In this document: positions 37,717 through 44,969 of the stretch, one piece after another | Position numbering within the stretch: the stretch's first letter is position 1 | How the letters are laid out: every line of letters begins with the position of its first letter | Assembly (NCBI RefSeq): GCF_015354345.1 | Contig: NZ_JADKYS010000003.1 | Span: 464,856 to 528,855, forward strand | Source: Methylophilus sp. 14 | Lineage (GTDB): Bacteria > Pseudomonadota > Gammaproteobacteria > Burkholderiales > Methylophilaceae | Direction: 5' to 3' | DNA: 64,000 bases | Position numbers and translations under genes: made by a program | The notes under the pieces: model-generated | Database searches by the model: none | What the model was told of the DNA's origin: nothing | The model's input: only the letters and a program-made list of their open reading frames with translations

Positions 37717-38073
37717 ACGAGAGACGAAACATCATCGACTCAGTGTAAAGATGGCTTTCTTGCATGTGTTGATTGACATCAATCCTGGTTCAAAAGTGCT
37801 ACCAGCCACACACGACCAGATCATTATACAATTTTATAAAGTGTTGACCATGCGTGAAATGACGCAGACAAGGTAATTTTTAGGGGCACATTGCTAAACT
37901 TGGTTAACTTGCTAGGCGAGTATGCCAGCCACATGTAGGATAAACCATACAAGTTTTATCCCTGCCGCAGAATACGGCACATGGCTTAAGTGGGCTATTG
38001 GCAGGGCAAAACCATTGAGCTCATAATCAACACATAATGATTAAAACAATCAAAAACATCAGGGGGTCACGTC
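37717..38073. other. 357-base divergent intergenic region with an FNR-type box
   Basis: This gap separates the minus-strand HTH gene from the plus-strand small protein gene. It contains the perfect FNR-type box at 37769-37782 and -10-like hexamers on either side. The rest (about 37850-38060) is AT-rich, and I see no gene or strong hairpin in it. Confidence 0.55.
37769..37782. promoter_or_regulatory. FNR/ANR-type binding box
   Basis: TTGATTGACATCAA is a perfect match to the TTGAT-N4-ATCAA consensus for FNR/ANR-family regulators. A minus-strand TACACT (37742-37747) would put the box centre near -40.5 for the HTH gene. A plus-strand TATACA (37825-37830) would put it at -61.5 for the RMF-like gene. 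Both are classic activator spacings, although the hexamers themselves are weak. Confidence 0.65.
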
Positions 38074-38274
38074 ATGGACTTAGATTTACTCAAAGGATAC
38101 TTCTCATTCTTTAGCACGGCTAAGCAGGCAGACACAACCAACCACGCCCTGATGCAAAAATGCTATGACGAAGGCTTTCAAGCCTCTTCAGAAGGCCTGA
38201 AACACACAGAAAACCCCTACGCCGAAGGCAGCGAAGAAGCCCGCGCCTGGAGTCGCGGCTTCTGGGTGTGGTAA
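38074..38274 (+). CDS. RMF/CrpP-like small protein
   Basis: A 66-residue protein whose C-terminal half, CYDEGFQASSEGLKHTENPYAEGSEEARAWSRGFWVW, follows the pattern of ribosome modulation factor and related small proteins: Gly-aromatic-Gln-Ala, an Asn-Pro-Tyr or Cys-Pro-Tyr turn, then Trp-x-x-Gly-aromatic. RMF dimerises ribosomes in stationary phase; related proteins have other roles. AGGGGGTCAC precedes the ATG. Overall similarity is short, so the family call is tentative, but the frame has a good ribosome site and sits alone between non-coding regions. Confidence 0.6.
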   Translation: MDLDLLKGYFSFFSTAKQADTTNHALMQKCYDEGFQASSEGLKHTENPYAEGSEEARAWSRGFWVW

Positions 38275-38346
38275 GCATCAGCTTTGTACCCAGGCATCAT
38301 TGCAGTCATTCATAGCCAAGCGTCTATTTTGATGCTCGCAGACACA

Positions 38347-39050
38347 TCACACTAAACTAGCCAGCGCATTTAACTTATTTTCAAGCATCGGCAACCGACT
38401 CTGGCTTGCAGTATCGGGCGGTAAGTGCCCAGCCAAGGCTTGCCGAAATGATGGATTAGTCATCAACTCGGCAAACCTTACTTGCAAATAACTTTTTAGC
38501 TCTGGCCCTGCTTGCTTGCACTCATCCACCAGAGTCTCAAGCCCATCGACAACCGCAATAATGTCACCCAAATCATGACTGAACAAAAAATCGCAGTTGC
38601 CACGGTCTGCAAAGGCTTCCAGTTTAGTTGCAACAAATACTGGCGCAATAATCAGCTTAATCTCTTTGCCACTTGGCAAGGTAAAAGGCTGCGAAGTTGC
38701 AACCGCTAACGGATACCAGCGGTTAGCAAAACCCAAAACCGTTTTTTCCATAGGCATGACGTCTACCGTCAAAGCGCCGATACGCCAACGACATATTGGT
38801 GCATCTGCTGCCATATCTTGCACGAACCCCTGCGCTTTAATGCAGCTTCTGCGGCGTGGTACTCGCGCAGCACCGTCGCTTGTACCACTAAATCCACATC
38901 CTCTGTTGGGCGTATTGTCGGCATAGCCGGATCAGTAATCAGCAATCCTGCCACCGCTCCGCCCACAAACACCATGCGCTCAAGCAACTCTGCGCCCAAA
39001 TGCTGGGCAACGACCTCTAGCGACATCACATTGGGGTCATTTGCATTCAT
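38347..39050 (-). pseudogene. AbiEii-like nucleotidyltransferase, broken by a frameshift
   Basis: Two overlapping minus-strand frames (39050-38769 and 38823-38347) read as one protein if one base is changed. The first part has the nucleotidyltransferase core ERMVFVGGAVAGLLI and the metal motif TEDVDLVV. The second continues with RIGALTVDVMPMEKTVLGF and FVATKLEAFADRG, matching the rest of the AbiEii/AbiGii-type fold. The break lies near 38825-38835 in a run of G (AGGGG on the minus strand), where one extra G restores the frame. It could be a true mutation or a sequencing error. It overlaps the upstream HTH gene by 4 bases, as in toxin-antitoxin pairs. Confidence 0.78.
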
Positions 39051-39601
39051 GCCTGTGCGCTCAACCGTTCACTCAGCATTTCTTGCGCCAAATTGCGCTC
39101 ACGCGCACTGCCCGCGCGCAAGGCATCAAACAACACCAGCAATTCATACAAAGCCGGGTTGCGGTTTGCGGCATCTGGCACATTAGGGTAAAGCGGATAC
39201 AGCGCCATGCCACGCACCTTGCCATTTTTATCGGGCCACACCGGAGGCAGCTCATTAGATGCGATGATTTTTTCTTTCATCGGCGAAGCCGCATACAAAG
39301 TAGGCAAGCCGCGTGTGACTTCGCCATGAATTGCAGGGAAAGCATAGCGCGCCCCATACAGCAAAAACTGCTTGAATGCCTCGCGCACCAACTGTGGTTT
39401 GCCATCTGCCGCCTTGAACACCAATTGCGCTTGTATAGCACGCACCACACTGGCATGGACTTTAGAGGCCGCCAGCCCCAACTCCTGCCCGAGCGTCGCA
39501 TACGTTGGCATCGCCTCTCCTCGCCCAAGCGATAGCCGTAGCAACACCACCAGATCCTGGGGTTTTAAAGCAATCTGTTCATTTAGTTTAGCGCTTGCCA
39601 T
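39047..39601 (-). CDS. Winged-helix protein, probable partner of the nucleotidyltransferase
   Basis: A 184-residue protein. The first 70 residues look like a winged HTH (ALKPQDLVVLLRLSLGRGEAMPTYATLGQELGLAASKVHASVVRAIQAQLV). The remainder includes FAFPAIHGEVTRGLPTL-like FPAIHGEVTRGLPTLYAASP and is conserved in a family I do not have a name for. Its overlap with the AbiEii-like gene suggests an antitoxin or regulator of a two-gene module. A 23-base inverted repeat just upstream of its start is a likely autoregulatory operator. The assignment rests on context. Confidence 0.72.
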   Translation of the reverse strand: MASAKLNEQIALKPQDLVVLLRLSLGRGEAMPTYATLGQELGLAASKVHASVVRAIQAQLVFKAADGKPQLVREAFKQFLLYGARYAFPAIHGEVTRGLPTLYAASPMKEKIIASNELPPVWPDKNGKVRGMALYPLYPNVPDAANRNPALYELLVLFDALRAGSARERNLAQEMLSERLSAQA

Positions 39602-39618
39602 GGATTTAAAAACACATA

Positions 39619-39705
39619 TTCCTTATTCTAGAATTGGGAATATATCAACTAAAAACATATAAATCAATGGATTAAAATAAAAATTCCCAATTCTAAAATA
39701 AGGAA
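39619..39705. repeat. 23-base inverted repeat upstream of the HTH/nucleotidyltransferase module
   Basis: The left arm 39619-39641 and right arm 39683-39705 are reverse complements at 22 of 23 positions (core AATTGGGAAT / ATTCCCAATT), separated by 41 AT-rich bases. The left arm itself contains the palindrome ATTCTAGAAT. It begins 18 bases before the ATG of the minus-strand HTH gene, so it probably serves as paired operator sites, though a mobile-element remnant is also possible. Confidence 0.7.
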
Positions 39706-39712
39706 CATAGAG

Positions 39713-39744
39713 GTGTATATGCTATATGCGAATAGCATATACAC
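39713..39744. repeat. Perfect 13-bp hairpin palindrome
   Basis: GTGTATATGCTAT (39713-39725) and ATAGCATATACAC (39732-39744) are perfect reverse complements around a 6-base loop. No T run follows, so it is not an ordinary terminator. It sits 8 bases from the preceding inverted repeat in DNA without genes. Confidence 0.65.
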
Positions 39745-40041
39745 GGATAGAAGTGGACTACCCGCAAGTAAACGTCCGGTAAAGCAGCAATTTTTTGCAT
39801 ACAGCGCACACAATTTCCCTTGATATAGAGATTTGATGCGTTCAGCTTCAGCGAGAAGATTATCAGGTTAGATTTCACGGCTTTGTTAATTTAACAATTC
39901 TGTGAGCTGCCACTTTTATTGAAATACAGATGCAGTGTGGATGCTTGTTTGATGAATCAAAACGCCCCCAAGACGGGTATATTCGTTGCTGAAGATTAGG
40001 TATGTGATCAGTAGAGAAAAAACTGAAGCATTGAGTGAAGG

Positions 40042-40128
40042 TGGTGCCCGGAGCCGGAATCGAACCGGCACAGCCGTTAAGCCGAGGGATTTTAAGTCCC
40101 TTGTGTCTACCAGTTTCACCATCCGGGC
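40042..40128 (-). tRNA. tRNA-Leu (anticodon TAA)
   Basis: The minus-strand 87-base gene starts GCCCGGATGG, has the anticodon arm AGGGA-CTTAAAA-TCCCT with TAA, a long variable arm (class II tRNA), the T-loop GGTTCGATTCC, and ends CCCGGGCACCA-like with encoded CCA. It is the last gene of the tRNA cluster. Confidence 0.95.
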
Positions 40129-40205
40129 GGTAGGTCAACAAGCTTTGTATTCTAGCACCCTGATCTACGTTGCATAGTGTTCAGGAAACACGCTTGAGAG
40201 AAATT

Positions 40206-40281
40206 TGGAGCGGGAAACGAGTCTCGAACTCGCGACCTCAACCTTGGCAAGGTTGCGCTCTACCAACTGAGCTATTCCCGC
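40206..40281 (-). tRNA. tRNA-Gly (anticodon GCC), copy 2
   Basis: The minus-strand 76-base cloverleaf GCGGGAATAGCTCAG... has the anticodon loop CTTGCCAAG, T-loop GAGTTCGAGAC and encoded 3' CCA. It is identical to the copy at 40436-40511. Confidence 0.96.
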
Positions 40282-40299
40282 ATATTTGCTACATGAGAC

Positions 40300-40373
40300 T
40301 GGAGGCGCGAGCCGGAGTCGAACCGGCCTAAACGGCTTTGCAGGCCGCGGCATAACCGCTTTGCTATCGCGCC
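40300..40373 (-). tRNA. tRNA-Cys (anticodon GCA)
   Basis: The minus-strand 74-base cloverleaf starts GGCGCGATAG, has the anticodon GCA in GGCCTGCAAAGCC, the T-arm CCGGTTCGACTCCGG, and ends GCGCCTCCA with encoded CCA. It lies between two identical tRNA-Gly genes. Confidence 0.95.
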
Positions 40374-40403
40374 AGAACCAACAACATAAAAACTTCTTAT
40401 GTT

Positions 40404-40427
40404 AAAAAGGGAAAGCGGCGCTTTCCC
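40404..40427 (-). terminator. Hairpin with T run between tRNA-Gly copy 1 and tRNA-Cys
   Basis: On the minus strand GGGAAAGC-GCC-GCTTTCCC is followed by TTTTT, an intrinsic-terminator shape. It would end part of the pgsA-tRNA transcript after the first tRNA-Gly, or act as a processing signal. Confidence 0.65.
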
Positions 40428-40435
40428 CGAAATTT

Positions 40436-40511
40436 TGGAGCGGGAAACGAGTCTCGAACTCGCGACCTCAACCTTGGCAAGGTTGCGCTCTACCAACTGA
40501 GCTATTCCCGC
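40436..40511 (-). tRNA. tRNA-Gly (anticodon GCC), copy 1
   Basis: The 76-base minus-strand cloverleaf with GCC anticodon and encoded CCA is identical in sequence to the tRNA-Gly at 40206-40281. It is the first tRNA downstream of pgsA, 106 bases after that gene. Confidence 0.96.
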
Positions 40512-40617
40512 GTATTTCCTTACGCCATGTGTCGTAAAGAAGCTGGCATTTTAATGATTTTAAGACCGGTGTCAAGGACGATTTTGAAAATAATGTTTCT
40601 TTTTTATGATTGCTTTT

Positions 40618-41199
40618 TTAGATGGTTTCGCGTATTGCCGGCCATGCTGCGCGCAAGTAGTAACCCATGGAAATCAGGGTCAGTAATGCGGCGATGACAA
40701 TCAGCCATTCACCCAGCCATTGCACATCTAATCCAAACAATGGGTCATACCAGAGCAATAAGGTAATCGCGACCATTTGCGCAGCCGTTTTGACCTTGCC
40801 GACCATGGCCACAGCCACGTTGGCGCTTTTGCCTATACTGGCCATCCATTCACGCAAGGCGCTGATGGCAATTTCACGGCCGATAATAATCAGCGCGACC
40901 ACCGCGCCTGCGCGATTTAACTCAACGAGCACTATCAAAGCCGCAGCGACCATGAGTTTGTCGGCCACCGGGTCTAAAAACGCGCCAAATTTTGACATCT
41001 GGTGATATTTGCGCGCCCAGTAGCCATCCAGCCAATCAGTGAATGCCGCCAGGATAAACACACTGGCAGCGGTTAAGTTGACCCAGTGGGCTGGTAGGCC
41101 ATCAGCGGTGACAGCATTGGCAGGCAGGTAAAAGATACCAACAAACACCGGGATCATGCCGATGCGCAACAAGGTAAGTATATTTGGGATATTCCACAT
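40618..41199 (-). CDS. pgsA: CDP-diacylglycerol-glycerol-3-phosphate 3-phosphatidyltransferase
   Basis: PgsA makes phosphatidylglycerol phosphate from CDP-diacylglycerol and glycerol-3-phosphate in the inner membrane. From the ATG at 41199 the product is 193 residues, starting MWNIPNILTLLRIGMIPVFVGIFYLP as in well-studied homologues. The CDP-alcohol phosphotransferase motif spans AAFTDWLDGYWARKYHQMSKFGAFLDPVADKL (D-x2-DG-x2-AR-x8-G-x3-D-x3-D). Four to five TM helices are visible. It lies 43 bases after uvrC and heads the tRNA cluster, the same order as in E. coli. Confidence 0.96.
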   Translation of the reverse strand: MWNIPNILTLLRIGMIPVFVGIFYLPANAVTADGLPAHWVNLTAASVFILAAFTDWLDGYWARKYHQMSKFGAFLDPVADKLMVAAALIVLVELNRAGAVVALIIIGREIAISALREWMASIGKSANVAVAMVGKVKTAAQMVAITLLLWYDPLFGLDVQWLGEWLIVIAALLTLISMGYYLRAAWPAIRETI

Positions 41200-41242
41200 G
41201 TTTATTCGTCTATGGATGCATACAAGGGCCATTTACCCGCGA

Positions 41243-43042
41243 TTAATGCAAGCGTTCGTAAATGGTTTGCGCCAGGGCCAGGCTAATGCCTTCGACTTGG
41301 GCAATCTCGTCTATGCTAGCACTTTTTATCCCATCCAGGCCACCAAATCGCGTCAGCAAGGCTTTGCGGCGCTTGGCGCCCACGCCTTCAATCTCTTCCA
41401 GGCTAGAGGTGATTCTGGCCTTGGCGCGTTTTGCCCGATGCCCTGTGATGGCGAACCGGTGTGCTTCATCGCGGATTTGCTGTAATAAGTGCAAGCCTGG
41501 GTTATCGGTGGGCAAGTTCAGCATTTCACCGGTATCAGAGAAGATCATGGTCTCCAGGCCCGGTTTACGCTCCTCCCCTTTGGCAATACCGACCAATAGA
41601 ATATCCTCTAGGCCGACTTCCTGCATCACCTCAATCGCCACGCCAAGCTGGCCCTTACCACCATCAATAAAGATCAGGTCTGGCCGCTTACCCTCGCCTG
41701 CCGCCACTTTTTTATAGCGGCGCGTCAATACATCGCGCATGGCGGCATAATCATCGCCTGGCGTGATGCCGGTGACGTTATAACGGCGGTATTCGCTATT
41801 TTGCATATCGCCACGGTCAAACACCACGCAACTGCCCACGGTGGCCTCGCCCATGGTATGGCTGATATCAAAGCACTCAATGCGCTCGGTATTCTCTGCC
41901 AATTTGAGCGCTTCGCGTAATGACAGCAAACGTGCCTGTTGACTGGCTGAGGTCGCCTGACGCTGCTGCAAGGCTAGTTCCGCATTGGTTTGCGCCATTT
42001 TGAGCCAAACCTTTTTGTCACCGATAGCATTGGTCAAAATACGAATCTTGCGCCCAGATTGCTCGCTCAGCATCTCTTCAAATTCAGATTTGTTGACCTC
42101 GGCGCCACACACCAGCAACGGCGGCGTGTTTTGTGACAAGTAATATTGCGTGATAAACGCTTCTACCGTTTCGGCTAACTCTGCATCCTGGCTATTTTTA
42201 GGGAAAAAGCTCTGGTCGCCCAAATGGCGGCCGCCGCGGATCATCACCAGATTAATGCAATGCTGGCCCTGCACTTCGGCACAGGCAATCACATCGGCAT
42301 CACTGACACTAAAATCACTGACAAACTGCTTGGCCTGTACCTGGCGCAGCGCCTGGATACGATCGCGCAAAATCGCTGCCTGCTCATACTCCATCGCCTC
42401 AGCAGCCACATTCATGCCATCTGCCAGTGAATCAATCACCTCACTGGTTTTGCCTAGCAAGAACATCGCAGCATGGCGCACATCCCCGGCGTAATCGGCT
42501 TCAGAAATCAGGTTGACACAAGGCGCCGTGCAACGTGCAATCTGGTATTGCAAGCAAGGCCGCGAACGGTTGGCAAACACCGTATTTTCACAAGTGCGCA
42601 GCTTAAATACCTTTTGCAGCAACTGGATGCTTTCGCGTACCGCTGGCGAGCTCGGGAACGGGCCGAAATACTGGCTACCCTTGCGCTGGGTGCCTCGATG
42701 GAACGCCAAGCGGGGATAAGCATCCCCCGTCAGCGCAATATAAGGATAAGACTTGTCATCGCGGAACAACACGTTGTAACGCGGCATCAAGCCCTTGATC
42801 AGGTTATTCTCCAGCAATAACGCCTCAGCTTCCGAGCGCGTCACCGTGGTTTCGATATTGGCAATCTGAGACACCATCATTTTGGTACGCGGACTGGCCA
42901 GATTTTTATTAAAGTAGCTGGAAACCCGTTTTTTCAGGTCTTTGGCCTTGCCGACATAAATCACTGTGTTTTCCACATTGAGCATGCGGTAAACACCAGG
43001 CAGATTAGGCAGGTTTTTGAGGATGGGCTTGGGGTCAAACAT
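41243..43042 (-). CDS. uvrC: UvrABC excinuclease subunit C
   Basis: UvrC makes both incisions in nucleotide excision repair. The 599-residue protein has the N-terminal GIY-YIG nuclease (LPGVYRMLNVENTVIYVGKAKDLKKRVSSYF) and a UVR motif near residue 205 (DGMNVAAEAMEYEQAAILRDRI). The RNase-H-like C-terminal nuclease carries the motifs IECFDISHTMGE and LIFIDGGKGQL, and two helix-hairpin-helix units follow (LEEIEGVGAKRRKALLTRFGG, IDEIAQVEGISLALAQTIYERL). The length is typical. Confidence 0.97.
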   Translation of the reverse strand: MFDPKPILKNLPNLPGVYRMLNVENTVIYVGKAKDLKKRVSSYFNKNLASPRTKMMVSQIANIETTVTRSEAEALLLENNLIKGLMPRYNVLFRDDKSYPYIALTGDAYPRLAFHRGTQRKGSQYFGPFPSSPAVRESIQLLQKVFKLRTCENTVFANRSRPCLQYQIARCTAPCVNLISEADYAGDVRHAAMFLLGKTSEVIDSLADGMNVAAEAMEYEQAAILRDRIQALRQVQAKQFVSDFSVSDADVIACAEVQGQHCINLVMIRGGRHLGDQSFFPKNSQDAELAETVEAFITQYYLSQNTPPLLVCGAEVNKSEFEEMLSEQSGRKIRILTNAIGDKKVWLKMAQTNAELALQQRQATSASQQARLLSLREALKLAENTERIECFDISHTMGEATVGSCVVFDRGDMQNSEYRRYNVTGITPGDDYAAMRDVLTRRYKKVAAGEGKRPDLIFIDGGKGQLGVAIEVMQEVGLEDILLVGIAKGEERKPGLETMIFSDTGEMLNLPTDNPGLHLLQQIRDEAHRFAITGHRAKRAKARITSSLEEIEGVGAKRRKALLTRFGGLDGIKSASIDEIAQVEGISLALAQTIYERLH

Positions 43043-43080
43043 GCGCGTATTCTACACGCATGTGTGCAGGTTTGAAGGGC

Positions 43081-43260
43081 CTAGCCAAGTAACTCACCAC
43101 CTATTGCCCAGTCTTCATACTCGACCTCTTCAAAGACAATGTAGGTGTAATTGGCCGGTTTCTGGGCATGTTTTTGCAGGGTTTCGGTGATCTCCTTGGC
43201 AATCAGTTTCTTTTGCTCTTTGGTCACAGAGCCTGCGAGTTTGACATTAACGTAAGGCAT
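43081..43260 (-). CDS. 4-oxalocrotonate tautomerase family protein
   Basis: A 59-residue frame beginning MPYVNVKLAGSVTKEQKK, with the catalytic Pro exposed as residue 1 after Met removal, as in 4-OT/MIF-fold tautomerases. The middle has the typical ITETLQKHAQKPANYTYIVFEEV pattern. AAAGGAG lies 7 bases before the ATG. The subunit size matches 4-OT (about 60-75). The substrate is unknown. It stands between uvrC and the metal exporter gene on the same strand. Confidence 0.88.
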   Translation of the reverse strand: MPYVNVKLAGSVTKEQKKLIAKEITETLQKHAQKPANYTYIVFEEVEYEDWAIGGELLG

Positions 43261-43293
43261 ATGGGTGCTCCTTTAATGAGTCAAAAATAATAA

Positions 43294-44037
43294 TTAGTGG
43301 TGATGGCCGGTTTTTCCGCGATAGATATCACGGATCAAATTAAGGGTCACCACTAATAACAGCAATGAAATCAGGATAGACAGTATCGGGTCTATGGTCA
43401 TCCAGCCGGTGAAATAAATCACCACACCAGCGGCGACGGCAGTCACCGAACCGAGTAAATCGCCTAGTACATGCAAAAATGCGGCGCGGTGGTTCAAGCT
43501 GGCATCGCCGCCGTGATGCTCGTGCTGGTGATGCATATGCTTGGCCACAAACAGGTTAACCAGCAAACCAACCAGCGCGATAATGCTGACGTAGCCGCCA
43601 GCCACTGACACCGGGTGCTTGAGGCGCTCGATAGCTTCTATAACGATACCTGCTGTCACCAGCAACATGGAGACGGCATTAATCATAGACACACGGCGCT
43701 CGGTTTGCTGGGATGCCGGGTGGCCAGTACGCGCCCTGTGCGCGGCCCACATGGCCAGGCCGAGTGCCAGCACATCAAATAACATATGCCAGGCGTCACT
43801 GAGCAAAGCCAGCGACTGGGTCCAGAGGCCGCCGACAAACTCTACGACCGTGAATAGCGCAATGGCCAGGAAAGGAATCCAGAAAGGATTGCCATGTGCT
43901 TGGTCATCATGGCCATGATCGTCGTGGGCGTGCGTAGCGTGATCGTGTGCACAGCCCTTATGAGAGCCACCATGCGAGCCCTCATGTAAGTGATCATGCG
44001 CGTGCGTGTGTTCGGTATGTGTATGACTAGGTTTCAT
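43294..44037 (-). CDS. Cation diffusion facilitator (CDF) metal exporter
   Basis: A 247-residue inner-membrane metal/proton antiporter. The first 50 residues are a His/Asp-rich metal-binding tail with repeated HTH, HDH and DHGHDD units. Six TM helices follow. The transport-site motifs are LLSDAWHMLFDVLALGL in TM2 and HVLGDLLGSV in TM5, each with paired Asp and His, as in zinc/cobalt CDFs. It lacks a long C-terminal cytoplasmic domain, ending shortly after TM6 (IRDIYRGKTGHHH). Metal specificity (Zn, Co or Ni) cannot be read from sequence alone. Confidence 0.93.
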   Translation of the reverse strand: MKPSHTHTEHTHAHDHLHEGSHGGSHKGCAHDHATHAHDDHGHDDQAHGNPFWIPFLAIALFTVVEFVGGLWTQSLALLSDAWHMLFDVLALGLAMWAAHRARTGHPASQQTERRVSMINAVSMLLVTAGIVIEAIERLKHPVSVAGGYVSIIALVGLLVNLFVAKHMHHQHEHHGGDASLNHRAAFLHVLGDLLGSVTAVAAGVVIYFTGWMTIDPILSILISLLLLVVTLNLIRDIYRGKTGHHH

Positions 44038-44125
44038 GCTTGCATGCTAATGCAAGTTACCTAGTTTTAACAAGAGCACGCAAACTTTGTCGCTTATAAT
44101 AGTGGCTTATCTAAGAGTCTATGTA

Positions 44126-44962
44126 ATGTTAAGTTACCGTCACGCCTTTCACGCTGGCAATCATGCCGATGTTTTGAAGCACTGGCTTTATAGCCTGGTG
44201 CTGGATTATTTTAACCAGAAGGATAAACCTTACTGGGTGATAGATACCCACGCTGGCGCGGGTCTTTACCAATTGGACAGCGCCGTGGCGAATAAAACGG
44301 CCGAGTATGTCGATGGCATTCAACGCCTGCAGCAAAGCCAACCTGCCGAGATATTTGACAGCTATTTGCAAGCTGTTGCCGCAGCAGCCAAGGGGCAAAA
44401 AAACCTCTATCCCGGCTCACCTTGCATTGCCAGCCATTTTTTAAATGCGGCAGACAAATTGCGATTATTTGAGCTGCACCCAGCCGATGCTGCCTTGCTG
44501 GAGCAACAATTTTCGCAACAGAAAAGACAGGTGTCTATCCAGCAAAAAGATGGATTTGAAGGCATTAAAGCCTGCCTGCCGCCGCCCACCAAGCGCGGCA
44601 TTGTGCTGATAGACCCGCCATATGAGGTGAAAGACGATTATGCGCGCGTGGTCGACTGTATTAAAGATAGCCTGAAACGTTTTGCGACCGGCACTTACCT
44701 GATCTGGTATCCACGCCTGCAACGGCCAGAGCCACAGCAAATGATAGACAAGCTGCGCAGCCTGAATACAGATTATCTGCATGTGACGCTGGATGTGCAG
44801 CAACCGTCAGCAGATGGCTTTGGCATGTATGGCAGTGGCATGTGGGTGATTAACCCGCCATGGACTCTGCGCCAGTCTGTAGAGCCACATCTGAGCTGGT
44901 TAGCAAACACCTTGGCACAGGATGCAGGCGCACAAGCGGCTTGTGAAGGCCAGCAACGCTGA
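44126..44962 (+). CDS. rlmJ: 23S rRNA (adenine(2030)-N6)-methyltransferase RlmJ
   Basis: RlmJ methylates A2030 of 23S rRNA. From the ATG at 44126 the 278 residues start MLSYRHAFHAGNHADVLKHW, the family hallmark, with VIDTHAGAGLYQL as SAM motif I and the catalytic VLIDPPYEVKDDY (DPPY) motif. An in-frame start 39 bases upstream gives an unrelated extension and is unlikely. It is divergent from the CDF gene and convergent with the DUF2914-like gene. Confidence 0.95.
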   Translation: MLSYRHAFHAGNHADVLKHWLYSLVLDYFNQKDKPYWVIDTHAGAGLYQLDSAVANKTAEYVDGIQRLQQSQPAEIFDSYLQAVAAAAKGQKNLYPGSPCIASHFLNAADKLRLFELHPADAALLEQQFSQQKRQVSIQQKDGFEGIKACLPPPTKRGIVLIDPPYEVKDDYARVVDCIKDSLKRFATGTYLIWYPRLQRPEPQQMIDKLRSLNTDYLHVTLDVQQPSADGFGMYGSGMWVINPPWTLRQSVEPHLSWLANTLAQDAGAQAACEGQQR

Positions 44963-44969
44963 CCAGTCA

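Larger units (their letters stand above)
39602..40041. other. 440-base AT-rich gap between the HTH gene and tRNA-Leu
   Basis: This region is visibly richer in A/T than its surroundings. It holds the two inverted repeats at 39619-39705 and 39713-39744. From 39745 to 40041 I see no credible gene, promoter or attachment-site duplication of the tRNA 3' end. Short frames here lack ribosome sites. Confidence 0.55.

Noticed and set aside
39693-39878. 61-codon minus-strand frame in the AT-rich gap near tRNA-Leu
   Set aside because: It overlaps two inverted repeats, lacks a ribosome site, and has no recognisable features.
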